Assembly: GCF_002563925.1 (NCBI RefSeq)
Contig: NZ_PDJD01000001.1
Coordinates: 248,001 to 312,000 of the forward strand
Reading direction: 5' to 3'
DNA: 64,000 nucleotides
Source: Serinibacter salmoneus
GTDB taxonomy: Bacteria; Actinomycetota; Actinomycetes; Actinomycetales; Beutenbergiaceae
The notes below the pieces were generated by a model. That model made no database searches, had not been told where the DNA came from, and saw only the letters and a program-made list of their open reading frames with translations. The translations under genes were made by a program, and so were the position numbers. Each line of letters starts with the position of its first letter. Within the stretch, counting starts at the first letter, position 1. Below are positions 17,079-24,941 of the stretch, one piece after another.

Positions 17079-18313
17079 CGAGCGACGATCTCCGCGAGCA
17101 TGCCCAGGTAGTTGCTGGCCAGGCGGTCGTGGTGCGCGTTGTCCTGCACCCAGCGGCGGCCGGTGTCGCCCACGTCGAGCTGGGAGCGGTCCGCCAGCAG
17201 GGAGAACCAACCCTGCGCGAGGAGTTCCGGGGCCTCCGGGGTGACAGCGAAGCCCGCCTCCGCTTCCTTGATGATCTCCGCGGCCTCGCCGGCCACCGAG
17301 CCGGAGACGTGGCGGCGCAGACCCATGATCTCGTACAACTTCGACGGGATCGTCCACTCGAAGGGCTGCCACCCGCGCAGGCTCACCACGGCGGTGTCGC
17401 ACCAGGCGTACTGGTCGGCGACCTTCTCGTGCGGCACCCTGCCGAGGAACTCCACCGGGGCGTGCAACTCGCGGGCCAACACCCGCAGGGCCGGTTCGTC
17501 GGCGCCGGAGCCGCCGACCCGCAGGGTGATGTCGCCACCGCGCTCCTTGACCATCGCCGCGGCGCGGATCGTGGTCTCCAGGCCCTGACTGCGCCCCATC
17601 GTGCCGAGATACAGCACCTTGAGACCCGGGTGCGGGGTGGGTGGGGGCAGCACCGGGAGGTTCTCCAGCGTGGAGCCGTTGCGGACCACGTGTACCCGCT
17701 TCACCCCGCGGTCCCGCAGCACCTCGGCGAAGCCCTGCGTGGTGGTGACCACCGCGGCGGTGTTGCGCTGCCAGCGGGTGATCGCCTCGTGCGCGAACTC
17801 GACCGTGCGGCGGAATGCCGGGCTGCGCTTGTCGTCGGGGCCGAGCATGCCGCTGGGGCCGATCAGGTCCGGCCAGGCATCGCGCATCTCGACCACCACG
17901 GGTCGCCGCAGCGCAGCGCCCAGGGTGAGAGCAGCAGGGATCGTGGGCAGGCCGGGGGCCGTGCCGATGATGACGTCCGGGCGGTTGGCGCGCGGCCCGA
18001 AGACCCGGATCCCGGTGGCGACGGAGTCCGCCGAGGCGATCGCCTGGTCGATACTGCGGCTCTTCAGGCCGGCCTCGTGCGGGCGGAAGCGCACCCGGTG
18101 CACCCGCTCGCCCCATTCGCCGTCGTGGGAGTTGCCCGGAAGGTGCGCGGGAGCAGTGTCGGGGTCCAGCAGGCCGCGCGGATAGTGCGGCGGCGGCGTG
18201 AGGACGGAGACCCGGTGCCCGGCCGCGTGAAAACGGCGGGAGAAGGCGCGCCAACGGCGCTGCGGTGCGCCCACTTCCGGCGCATAATGATGTGTCAGCA
18301 GTGCAATGTGCAA
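17075..18313 (-). CDS. GT4 family glycosyltransferase (WcaI/WbuB-like)
   Basis: 412 aa, GT-B fold. The N-terminus IALLTHHYAPEVGAPQRRW and VSVLTPPPHYPRG are typical of the WbuB/WcaI group, which transfer N-acetylated amino sugars in O-antigen and colanic-acid synthesis. The donor half contains VLYLGTMGRSQGLETTIRAA, FLGRVPHEKV and PSKLYEIMGLRRHV. It begins with a TTG (18313) preceded by GGAAGG at 8 nt. It is the first gene of the overlapping series toward the exporter genes; 167 nt separate it from wecB upstream. Confidence 0.87.
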   Translation of the reverse strand: MHIALLTHHYAPEVGAPQRRWRAFSRRFHAAGHRVSVLTPPPHYPRGLLDPDTAPAHLPGNSHDGEWGERVHRVRFRPHEAGLKSRSIDQAIASADSVATGIRVFGPRANRPDVIIGTAPGLPTIPAALTLGAALRRPVVVEMRDAWPDLIGPSGMLGPDDKRSPAFRRTVEFAHEAITRWQRNTAAVVTTTQGFAEVLRDRGVKRVHVVRNGSTLENLPVLPPPTPHPGLKVLYLGTMGRSQGLETTIRAAAMVKERGGDITLRVGGSGADEPALRVLARELHAPVEFLGRVPHEKVADQYAWCDTAVVSLRGWQPFEWTIPSKLYEIMGLRRHVSGSVAGEAAEIIKEAEAGFAVTPEAPELLAQGWFSLLADRSQLDVGDTGRRWVQDNAHHDRLASNYLGMLAEIVAR

Positions 18314-18480
18314 GGACTGGACCTTCCGCCCCTAGATCTCCCGATGTTCTGGGAACCTCAGCCTGCACTGCTGAATGGACTGCGCCGCAAGCGACTCAAT
18401 CCCGGTTCACTACCACGCCAGGCTAGACGATTCATGTGAGCGAGTCATGTCGAGCGGTGTGGCGTTCCTCACGTCTTGCG

Positions 18481-19722
18481 CTACGGCGTGGTAAGGGGCA
18501 GTTCCGCAGAGCGGCCTGCGGGGCGATCGGCGCGCTGATCCGAATCCGCGGCGGTGCCGCCCACGGGGGAGAAATCGGCCTCGCGCGCATCCACCTCCAG
18601 CAGCTCACCGATCGCCGCGAGGCCGCGCCGCGCCGCGTGCCCGTCCCCGTACGGGTTCACTGCGCGGGCCATCGCCTGATAGGCGCCCGCATCGCTCAGC
18701 AGGGTCATGACCTCGCGCACGATGAGGTCCTCATCCGTGCCCACCAGGCGGGCGGTGCCGGCCGCGACGGCCTCGGGCCGTTCGGTGTTCTCCCGCGCCA
18801 CCAGCACCGGTTTGCCCAGGCTCGGCGCCTCCTCCTGCACCCCGCCGGAGTCGGTGAGCACCACCGTGGCGGCATCCTGCGCCCGCACGAAGCTCAGGTA
18901 GTCCAACGGCTCGGTCAGGGTCACGCGATCCAGGTCTGCGAGGATCGGGAGCAGGGTGGCGCGCACGTCCGGGTTCGCATGCATCGGGAGGACAACCTCC
19001 AGGTCACCGACCTCGTCGGTCAGCCGGCGCACCGCGGCGGCGATCCTGTGCATCGGCTCGCCCCAGTTCTCCCGACGATGCGTGGTGACCAGCAGCACGG
19101 GACGGCCCGCTCGCTGTGCGGCCAGCGCGGAGGCCAGATCGCCGGGCTCCCGATCAGCGGCCTCGGCGCGGGCTGCCAGCAGCGCATCGATGACCGTGTT
19201 GCCGGTGACGGCGATCCGGGCCGGTTCGATGCCCTCGGCGAGCAGGTTCGCGCGGCTGGTGGCGGTGGGCGCGAGGTGCAGGGAGGCCACGCGGGAGAGC
19301 AACTGTCGGTTGCCCTCCTCCGGGAAGGGGGAGGACAGGTCGCCCGAGCGCAGCCCCGCCTCGAGGTGCACCACAGGGATTCCGCGGTGGAAGGCGGCAA
19401 GGCCCGCCGCGAACGCGGTGCTCGTATCGCCCTGCACCACCACCGCGTCGGGGGTGCCGGCATCCAGGAGATCGTCCATCCCCGCAAGCACCCGGGAGGC
19501 AAGGGGCGAGAGGCCCCGCTTGCCCTCCATCACCTCCAGGGAACGCCCCGCCCGGATTCCGAAGACCTCCAGCACCTGCGCGAGCATCTCGCGGTGCTGA
19601 CCCGTGGTGACCAGTTCCACCTCGAGGTTCTCGTGTGCCCGTGCGGCAGTGATCAGGGGGGCCACCTTGATGGCCTCGGGGCGGGTTCCGGCGACGACCA
19701 TGACGCGGGGGGTGCGGGACAT
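18481..19722 (-). CDS. wecB: UDP-N-acetylglucosamine 2-epimerase, non-hydrolysing
   Basis: 413 aa from ATG 19722. Interconverts UDP-GlcNAc and UDP-ManNAc in the cytoplasm. Motifs: MVVAGTRPEAIKVAPLI at the N-terminus, VVQGDTSTAFAAGLAAF, HLEAGLRSGD, VTTHRRENWGEPMH, and DSGGVQEEAPSLGKPVLV with ARENTERPEAV, the UDP and active-site region. Length is slightly above the usual ~375 aa because of a polar C-terminal tail of about 35 residues. Its product is the expected substrate of the wecC enzyme encoded 5 kb downstream on the same strand. Confidence 0.93.
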   Translation of the reverse strand: MSRTPRVMVVAGTRPEAIKVAPLITAARAHENLEVELVTTGQHREMLAQVLEVFGIRAGRSLEVMEGKRGLSPLASRVLAGMDDLLDAGTPDAVVVQGDTSTAFAAGLAAFHRGIPVVHLEAGLRSGDLSSPFPEEGNRQLLSRVASLHLAPTATSRANLLAEGIEPARIAVTGNTVIDALLAARAEAADREPGDLASALAAQRAGRPVLLVTTHRRENWGEPMHRIAAAVRRLTDEVGDLEVVLPMHANPDVRATLLPILADLDRVTLTEPLDYLSFVRAQDAATVVLTDSGGVQEEAPSLGKPVLVARENTERPEAVAAGTARLVGTDEDLIVREVMTLLSDAGAYQAMARAVNPYGDGHAARRGLAAIGELLEVDAREADFSPVGGTAADSDQRADRPAGRSAELPLTTP

Positions 19723-19774
19723 GCGCACAGTTTTTCACGGGCGCGCGTGGGCGCGAGAACGGGGTCGGGGCGGG

Positions 19775-19810
19775 CCGGGGGTGGGCCGATGGCGCTCGGC
19801 CCACCCCCGG
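19775..19810 (-). terminator. Hairpin terminator after the wall-anchored protein gene
   Basis: A perfect 15-bp inverted repeat: 19775-19789 pairs with 19796-19810 around a 6-nt loop, about 9 nt downstream of the stop at 19819. It separates this gene from wecB. No U-tract. Confidence 0.6.
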
Positions 19811-19818
19811 GTTCGACG

Positions 19819-21033
19819 TCAGCGGCCTGGCGCGCTGCGGCGTCGTGCCGCCAGCAGGGCGAGCGTGCCGAGCATCAGCAAGCCGGCGGCCCCGAGCAGC
19901 AGCGGCGTGCTGCCCACACCCGTGGCGGCGAGTGCGTCCACCGTGGGCGCGTGGCTGGAGGCGGTGGGGCTCGGCACCGCCGGTCCCACCACCGTGAGGG
20001 CGACGGTGCCGCTGCGGAAGCTGTCGGTTCCGGTGGCGGTGACGGCGGCCTCGCCGGGTTCGGCGTCTGCGGGCACGGTCAGGGTGCCGGTGAAGGAGCC
20101 GTCCTCGGCTGCGATGGCGGAGCCGACCTCGGTGCCATCGCCCCAGGTGAAGGTGACGGTCTCGCCGGGCAGGAATCCGGTGCCGGTGATGTCGACGACG
20201 TCCCCGGGCATCGAGGTGCCGTCGTAGCCGGGGAGGCTGACGGTGACGGGGACCTCGGCGGAGCAGTTGTCGGCGACTTCGGCGGGGTACTCCCACGGGT
20301 CCACGGCGTCCAGGTTGGAGCCGTCGGAGGTGACCAGGACGAATCCGACGCCCGGGGCGCTGGTGCCGGCGGGGGCGGTGATGAGCCACACGATCTCGCT
20401 GGTGGTGGGGCCGGAGGCGGTGACCTCGAAGGAGTCGATGATCACGCCGTCGTCCCACACCTGCAGGGTGAAGGTGTCATCGCCGTCGGTCTCGATGGTG
20501 ATGGTCACCTCGCAGCCATCGCGTGTGATGTCGGTGATCATCCCGGCCGGCGCGGGGGCCTCCTCCTCGGTGGCTTCCTCGGTGGCGGGTTCCTCTGTGG
20601 CTTCCTCGGTGGGCTCCGGGGAGGTGGCTTCCTCGGTGGGCTCCGGGGAGGTGGCTTCCCCGGTGGGCTCCGGGGAGGTGGCTTCCCCGGTGGGCTCCGC
20701 GGCGGTGGGTTCGACCGTCTCGGGCTCCGGCGGCTCGGTGGCCTCCGGCGCCTCGGATTCGGTGGGCTCAGCAGGCTCAGCAGGCTCAGCAGGCTCAGCA
20801 GGCTCAGCAGGCTCAGCAGGCTCAGCAGGCTCAGCAGGCTCGCCCGTTTCGGTGGGCTCCGCCTCCGACGGTTCGGGACCTGGCGGGGCCGGTTCCGCCG
20901 TCGCGCCGGGGGAGGCCTCGCTGCTGGCCGCCGGGGCGGTCGGCTCGACGCCGTCGGCGAGGGCCGGTGGGGACAGGAGACCAAGAAGCAGGGCGACCGC
21001 CGCAACGGCAGCACCTCGGGACGAACGAGACAT
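19819..21033 (-). CDS. Sortase-anchored cell-wall protein with Glu-Pro-Ala repeats
   Basis: 404 aa from ATG 21033 (GGAG 6 nt upstream). A signal peptide ends near PPALADG (about residue 27). Residues about 30-170 are low-complexity: eight EPA triplets, then four GEATSPEPT-like nonapeptides, then EEATEEPATEEATEE. A globular region of about 200 aa contains a filamin/IPT-like segment (VDITGTGFLPGETVTFTWGDG, AVTATGTDSFRSGTVALTVV). The C-terminus has the sorting signal LAATG, a hydrophobic stretch and a basic tail (ARRRSAPGR), matching the LAxTG type used by actinobacterial class E sortases. No sortase gene is seen here. The Pro-rich part may span the wall; the ligand is unknown. Confidence 0.85.
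   Translation of the reverse strand: MSRSSRGAAVAAVALLLGLLSPPALADGVEPTAPAASSEASPGATAEPAPPGPEPSEAEPTETGEPAEPAEPAEPAEPAEPAEPAEPAEPTESEAPEATEPPEPETVEPTAAEPTGEATSPEPTGEATSPEPTEEATSPEPTEEATEEPATEEATEEEAPAPAGMITDITRDGCEVTITIETDGDDTFTLQVWDDGVIIDSFEVTASGPTTSEIVWLITAPAGTSAPGVGFVLVTSDGSNLDAVDPWEYPAEVADNCSAEVPVTVSLPGYDGTSMPGDVVDITGTGFLPGETVTFTWGDGTEVGSAIAAEDGSFTGTLTVPADAEPGEAAVTATGTDSFRSGTVALTVVGPAVPSPTASSHAPTVDALAATGVGSTPLLLGAAGLLMLGTLALLAARRRSAPGR
20597..20704. repeat. Four 27-bp tandem repeats in coding sequence
   Basis: Four consecutive near-identical 27-nt units inside the wall-protein gene encode GEATSPEPT/EEATSPEPT-like nonapeptides. Confidence 0.85.
20767..20838. repeat. Eight perfect 9-bp tandem repeats in coding sequence
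   Basis: CTCAGCAGG on the plus strand is repeated eight times without change and encodes the Glu-Pro-Ala/Ala-Glu-Pro series. The unit is a multiple of three, so slippage would alter spacer length without a frameshift. Confidence 0.95.
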
Positions 21034-21251
21034 GTTCCACTCCGAACACGATGCAGGCAATTGAGAGGACCCCGAAAGGGCGTCCGCGCCGATGGCGGCG
21101 CGGGACACGAGCCGCGCAGTTCGGCGTCAATATAGCGAGCAGTCCCCGGGCGCGCCACGGATAGCGCTCACGGGAGCGATCGGAGGGGCAAGAACGCGGG
21201 GCTGGTGCTGCGCAGGAGGTGTCCGGCGCGCCAAGGCCGCGTCAGAGCGTG

Positions 21252-22019
21252 TCAGTCACGCGCGGTGAGAATAAGAGGGCCGTCCGGGGTGATAGCCACC
21301 GTGTGCTCGGAATGTGCGCCGCGGGAACCGTCCTGCGAGCGCAGGGTCCAACCATCCGGGTCGGTGTAGATCTCATCCGTGGTCTCCAGGAACCACGGCT
21401 CGATCGCGATCACCAGGCCCGCCTTGAGCTTCAGCCCGCGGCCCTTGCGGCCATCGTTCGGCACGTGCGGGTCGCCGTGCATCGTGCGGCCCACGCCGTG
21501 GCCCCCGAAGTCCAGGTTCACGCTGTAGCCGTACTCGTGCGCCACCTCGCCGATCGCCCAGGAGATGTCCCCGAGCTTGCCGCCCACCTTCGCCGCCTCG
21601 ATCCCGGCGGTCAGCGCGACCTCGGTGGCCTCGATGAGGCGCAGGTCCTGTGGGCGCGGGGTGCCGACCACGAAACTGCGCGCGGAGTCCGCCACCCAGC
21701 CGTTCAGGGCCACTGCGAAGTCCACGCTGACCAGGTCGCCGTCCTGCAGGGTGTAATCGTGCGGAAGGCCGTGCAGCACGGCGTCGTTCACGCTCGTGCA
21801 CAGCACCTTCCCGAACGGGGAGGCGCCAAAACTGGGGTGGTAGTCGATGTAGCAGGAGGTCGCACCCGCCTCGCGGATCATCTGGTGGGCGAGCTCGTCC
21901 AACTCCAGCAGGTTCACGCCGACCGCGGCCTTCTCCTTCAGGGCGGTCAGCACATCCCCGACGAACTTCCCGGCGGGGCGCATCTGCTGGATCTCGTTGG
22001 GCGACTTGAGTTCGATCAC
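21252..22019 (-). CDS. map: Methionine aminopeptidase, type I
   Basis: 255 aa. Removes the initiator Met from nascent proteins in the cytoplasm. The five metal ligands of the pita-bread fold are present: Asp in VSVDFAVALNG, Asp in WVADSARSF, His in GHGVGRTMH, Glu in AIEPWF and Glu in HSEHTVAI. The substrate-site CYIDYHPSF with LCTSVNDAVLHGLP is also typical. GTG 22019 was chosen because a TACCCT box ends 6 nt upstream and the next residues (IELKSPNEIQQMRPAG) are the family N-terminus. Divergent from the GNAT gene. No zinc-finger extension. Confidence 0.93.
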   Translation of the reverse strand: MIELKSPNEIQQMRPAGKFVGDVLTALKEKAAVGVNLLELDELAHQMIREAGATSCYIDYHPSFGASPFGKVLCTSVNDAVLHGLPHDYTLQDGDLVSVDFAVALNGWVADSARSFVVGTPRPQDLRLIEATEVALTAGIEAAKVGGKLGDISWAIGEVAHEYGYSVNLDFGGHGVGRTMHGDPHVPNDGRKGRGLKLKAGLVIAIEPWFLETTDEIYTDPDGWTLRSQDGSRGAHSEHTVAITPDGPLILTARD

Positions 22020-22031
22020 GCCCTCAGGGTA
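22020..22031 (-). promoter_or_regulatory. -10 box TACCCT, leaderless start of map
   Basis: TACCCT at 22031-22026 ends 6 nt before GTG 22019. Confidence 0.45.
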
Positions 22032-22078
22032 CGCGAGCACGGGGAACGGTTCTCGATAGCGCTGCGGGTGCGCGCATC

Positions 22079-22091
22079 TACGCTGCCTCTT
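22079..22091 (+). promoter_or_regulatory. -10 box TACGCT, leaderless start of GNAT gene
   Basis: TACGCT at 22079-22084 ends 7 nt before GTG 22092. No Shine-Dalgarno sequence. Confidence 0.45.
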
Positions 22092-22691
22092 GTGACCGCC
22101 GAACCGTTGCCGGCCGTGGTACTGCAGGGCCACGGCGTCAGGCTCGAACCGCTCGCAACCCGCCACCTGCCCGCGCTGCACACCGCCCTCGCCGACCCCG
22201 CCGTCTTCGCCGGCGGATGGGGCGGCGGCGCCGCGGCACTCACCCCCGATCTGGCCGGTGACCCCGAGGCGTTCGGGAGGTGGCTCCTGCGCTACCTGCC
22301 GGCCGAGCGGGCGGTGAGTTACGCCGTCGTGCACGGGGATGAGGTGGTCGGCACCACCACGCTCGGCCACCTCGACCCGGCCACCGAATCCCTGCATGTG
22401 GGGTGGACCGCGTACGCGCCGCGGGTGTGGGGCACCGGGGTGAACGCGGCGTGCAAGCTGCTCGTGCTCGGGCACGCCTTCGGGTGTGGGTACGGGCGGG
22501 TCCAGCTCCAGGCGGACGCCCGCAACGACCGTTCACGCGCCGCGATCGTGCGCCTCGGCGCCGAGTTCGAAGGGGTGCTGCGCCGCACCCAACCGCGCGC
22601 TGACGGTTCCTGGCGGGACACGGCCGTGTACTCGGTGCTGCGGGAGGAGTGGCCCCGGGTGCGCGCCGGGCTGCTCGCCCGGCTGCGCTGA
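22092..22691 (+). CDS. GNAT family N-acetyltransferase
   Basis: 199 aa. A RimJ/RimL-like GNAT protein: VRLEPLATRHLPALHTALADP at the N-terminus, VGTTTLGHLDPATESLHVGWT (beta-strand 4) and PRVWGTGVNAACKLLVLGHAF, the acetyl-CoA pyrophosphate loop. RVQLQADARNDRSRAAIVRLGAEFEGVLRR is the usual C-terminal end of protein N-terminal acetyltransferases of this branch. The acceptor substrate is unknown. Divergent from map with about 70 nt between the start codons. Confidence 0.87.
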   Translation: MTAEPLPAVVLQGHGVRLEPLATRHLPALHTALADPAVFAGGWGGGAAALTPDLAGDPEAFGRWLLRYLPAERAVSYAVVHGDEVVGTTTLGHLDPATESLHVGWTAYAPRVWGTGVNAACKLLVLGHAFGCGYGRVQLQADARNDRSRAAIVRLGAEFEGVLRRTQPRADGSWRDTAVYSVLREEWPRVRAGLLARLR

Positions 22692-22732
22692 GACGGCCCC
22701 GACTGGCCCGCGGGGCCACGGGGCCCGCCGCC

Positions 22733-22744
22733 TACGATGCAGCC
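22733..22744 (+). promoter_or_regulatory. -10 box TACGAT, leaderless start of Nudix gene
   Basis: TACGAT at 22733-22738 ends 6 nt before ATG 22745. Confidence 0.45.
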
Positions 22745-23173
22745 ATGCCTCTGCTCGTCGTCGGCGCCGCGATCCTGGACGATCTCGCCGCGCCCACCCG
22801 CCTGCTCGCGGCGCGTCGCAGCGCGCCCTCGTCCCTCGCGGGGATGTGGGAGTTCCCCGGCGGGAAGGTGGAGCCCGGGGAGTCACCCGTGGAGGGGATC
22901 GTGCGGGAGATCCGGGAGGAACTCGGCGTGGAGGTCACGCTCGGGTCCCTCGTGCCCGGGCCCGGGGATGGTGCCGTGTGGCCCGTGCACCGCGACCACA
23001 CCATGATCGTGTGGACCGCCGTGATGGAGCCGGGCTCGCAGCCGCAGATGCTCGAGGACCACGACGAATTGCGCTGGCTGCCCGCGGGGGAGTGGCACTC
23101 CGTGCCCTGGCTGCCCGCCGACCGGCCGATCGTGGACGCGGTGGCGGCGCAGCTCGGGGTGCCGGCGCAGTAG
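22745..23173 (+). CDS. Nudix hydrolase, MutT-type (8-oxo-dGTP diphosphatase-like)
   Basis: 142 aa, the usual size for a minimal MutT. The Nudix box runs from GGKVEPGESP through REIREELGV (residues about 38-61), with the two catalytic glutamates of REIREE. MWEFPGGK before it and ELRWLPAGEW after it are typical of the MutT/CTP pyrophosphohydrolase group that cleans oxidised nucleotides from the pool. Exact substrate not determined. Separate short transcription unit before the thiamine operon. Confidence 0.88.
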   Translation: MPLLVVGAAILDDLAAPTRLLAARRSAPSSLAGMWEFPGGKVEPGESPVEGIVREIREELGVEVTLGSLVPGPGDGAVWPVHRDHTMIVWTAVMEPGSQPQMLEDHDELRWLPAGEWHSVPWLPADRPIVDAVAAQLGVPAQ

Positions 23174-23358
23174 CGACTGGTGCGGACGGGGCGCTGTCGG
23201 TGGCGACCTCGCTCAGGACGGAGAATCCGCGGGCACCGCTCCGGCGGATCCGGCACGCACCGTACTGACCAGGCGTGATGCCTGGACGCGCGCGGGCGGT
23301 CCCCGGATTTCCCGTCGAGAGCGAGGTGCACGCTCGCCGCGGGTAGGGTGGACCCGAA

Positions 23359-23463
23359 CGACAGGGGAGCGCCGATCCCGGGCAACCGGGGCACCAGGCG
23401 CTGAGAGTGCGGTTCGCCGCAGACCCTCGAACCTGATCCGGTTAGGACCGGCGAAGGAAGTCG
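23359..23463 (+). promoter_or_regulatory. TPP riboswitch (THI element)
   Basis: The conserved thiamine-pyrophosphate aptamer is visible: closing stem CGAC/GTCG, GGGGAGC, the CTGAGA loop at 23401-23406, then ACCCTCGAACCTGAT and a GGTTAGGACCGGCGAAGGA end. TPP binding represses downstream thiamine genes; here the first gene is thiB, 64 nt downstream. Confidence 0.95.
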
Positions 23464-23498
23464 GGATTCTCTCCCCGGTGCGCACCCGCGTGCCGGGC

Positions 23499-23519
23499 CC
23501 TCCCAGCACCTCCGGGAGG
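23499..23519 (+). promoter_or_regulatory. Ribosome-site-sequestering hairpin of the TPP riboswitch
   Basis: CCTCCC (23499-23504) can pair with GGGAGG (23514-23519), which is the Shine-Dalgarno sequence 7 nt before thiB ATG 23527. This fits translational rather than transcriptional control. Confidence 0.6.
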
Positions 23520-23526
23520 ACCACGC

Positions 23527-24660
23527 ATGACCCGCACGATCCACCGCGCCGCCTCGTCGCAGCGGCGCACCCCCGCCCGTGCCGCCGCGCTCGGCCTGGC
23601 CGCCGCGCTGACCCTCACGCTCGCCGCATGCGCCGACTCCGAGTCCGACACCGAGGAGGACGCAGCCTCCGCCTCGGCGAGCTCGGGCGAGGGGGAGGGC
23701 CAGGAGGCAGCGCCGTCGAGCATCACGGTGGTCAGCCACGACTCCTTCAACCTCTCCGAGGGGCTGCTGGAGTCCTTCACCGAGGAGACCGGGATCGAGG
23801 TCACCCTCGTGGCCCCCGGCGACGGCGGCGCCCTGGTGAACCAGCTCGTGCTCACCAAGGACTCCCCGCTCGGGGACGTGGTGTACGGCGTCGACAACAC
23901 CTTCGCCTCCCGCGCGATCGAGGAGGGGGTCCTGGAGACCTACACCTCCCCGATGCTCCCCGTCAGCGCCGAGGACTACATGATCGGGGAGGAACTCACC
24001 CCGATCGACGTCTCCGACGTGTGCCTCAACATCGACGACGACTGGTTCGAAGCGGAGGGCCTGACTCCGCCGACCACGTTCGAGGACCTCACCGAGCCGG
24101 AGTACGCGGGGCTGACCGTGGTGACCAACCCGGCCACCTCCTCCCCGGGGCTGGCGATGCTGGCCGCGACAGTCGGGGCGTTCGGGGAGGACGGCTGGCT
24201 GGAGTACTGGGAGGCGCTCGCCGCCAACGACCTGCTCGTGGTGGACGGCTGGAGTGACGCCTACTTCGTGGACTTCTCCGGAGCCGACGGTGAGGGATCG
24301 CGGCCGATCGTGCTGTCCTACGCCTCCTCCCCGCCCTACACCGTGGGGGAGGACGGCGAGCCCACCACCTCCGCGCTGCTGGACACCTGCTTCCGGCAGG
24401 TGGAGTACGCCGGCGTGATCACCGGGGCCGCCAACCCCGAGGGCGCGAGGGAGTTCATCGACTTCCTCCTCAGCTCCGAGGTGCAGGCGGACGTGCCCGG
24501 GCAGATGTACGTCTACCCGGTGGACGACACGGTCGAACTTCCCGAGGACTGGGCCGCGTGGGCTCCCTTGGCCGACTCGCCGCACACGGTGCCGGCGCAG
24601 GACATCGCCGCGAACCGCTCGGAGTGGATCGAGCAGTGGACCGCGACCGTCCTGGGCTGA
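23527..24660 (+). CDS. thiB: Thiamine ABC transporter, substrate-binding lipoprotein
   Basis: 377 aa. Signal peptide with lipobox LTLAAC (Cys about residue 37), then an acidic Ser/Glu linker. The mature domain starts SITVVSHDSFNLSEGLLESF, typical of ThiB/TbpA, and continues with GDVVYGVDNTFASRA, LTVVTNPATSSPGLAML and IVLSYASSPPYT. The protein captures thiamine or its phosphates outside the membrane and delivers them to ThiP. Placement after the TPP aptamer supports the assignment strongly. The thiP gene follows after a repeat-rich gap. Confidence 0.93.
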   Translation: MTRTIHRAASSQRRTPARAAALGLAAALTLTLAACADSESDTEEDAASASASSGEGEGQEAAPSSITVVSHDSFNLSEGLLESFTEETGIEVTLVAPGDGGALVNQLVLTKDSPLGDVVYGVDNTFASRAIEEGVLETYTSPMLPVSAEDYMIGEELTPIDVSDVCLNIDDDWFEAEGLTPPTTFEDLTEPEYAGLTVVTNPATSSPGLAMLAATVGAFGEDGWLEYWEALAANDLLVVDGWSDAYFVDFSGADGEGSRPIVLSYASSPPYTVGEDGEPTTSALLDTCFRQVEYAGVITGAANPEGAREFIDFLLSSEVQADVPGQMYVYPVDDTVELPEDWAAWAPLADSPHTVPAQDIAANRSEWIEQWTATVLG

Positions 24661-24780
24661 GCACGCGCACCGCGTCGCAGGCCCCCGCTTCGGCGGGGGC
24701 CCCGGCGGGCCCGCGTGATCCCGCGCCCGCGGGGTCCTCGGTGGCTGCGGGCTCTCGCGCGCCGTCGGGGTCTCCCCACA

Positions 24781-24934
24781 TTCGCGAGGCCTTTGTGCAG
24801 CCACCGCGAGAGGTTTCTGCAGGCGCGGGTGACGAACCCGGTGGGGCACAACCGCCTCGCGGTGGGGGCGGGACTGCCTCGCGGACGGGACGGGAGAACC
24901 TCGCGGTGGGGGCGGGACTGCCTCGCGAACGGGG
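24781..24934. repeat. Divergent copies of the 22-bp hairpin repeat between thiB and thiP
   Basis: This stretch has CCGCGAGAGGTTTCTGCAGGC (one mismatch-rich unit) near 24808, and opposite-orientation units CAACCGCCTCGCGG near 24848 and ACCTCGCGG near 24899. A direct repeat of about 28 bp (CCTCGCGGTGGGGGCGGGAC and onward) occurs twice, near 24855 and 24899. It belongs to the family described at 27364. It sits between coupled transporter genes and may form several hairpins in the mRNA. Confidence 0.6.
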
Positions 24935-24941
24935 GTGGCGC

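Noticed and set aside
15342-18368. A single 1008-aa glycosyltransferase
   Set aside because: The upstream 430 codons are a shadow of the GT4 gene at 17075-18313; the real start is the coupled ATG at 17078.
18436-21135. 899-codon plus-strand open frame
   Set aside because: Antisense to wecB and to the Pro-rich wall protein; its Gly/Leu repeats mirror the EPA-coding repeats.
22732-24849. 705-codon minus-strand open frame over the Nudix and thiB genes
   Set aside because: It crosses the TPP riboswitch and two clear genes and shows no domain.
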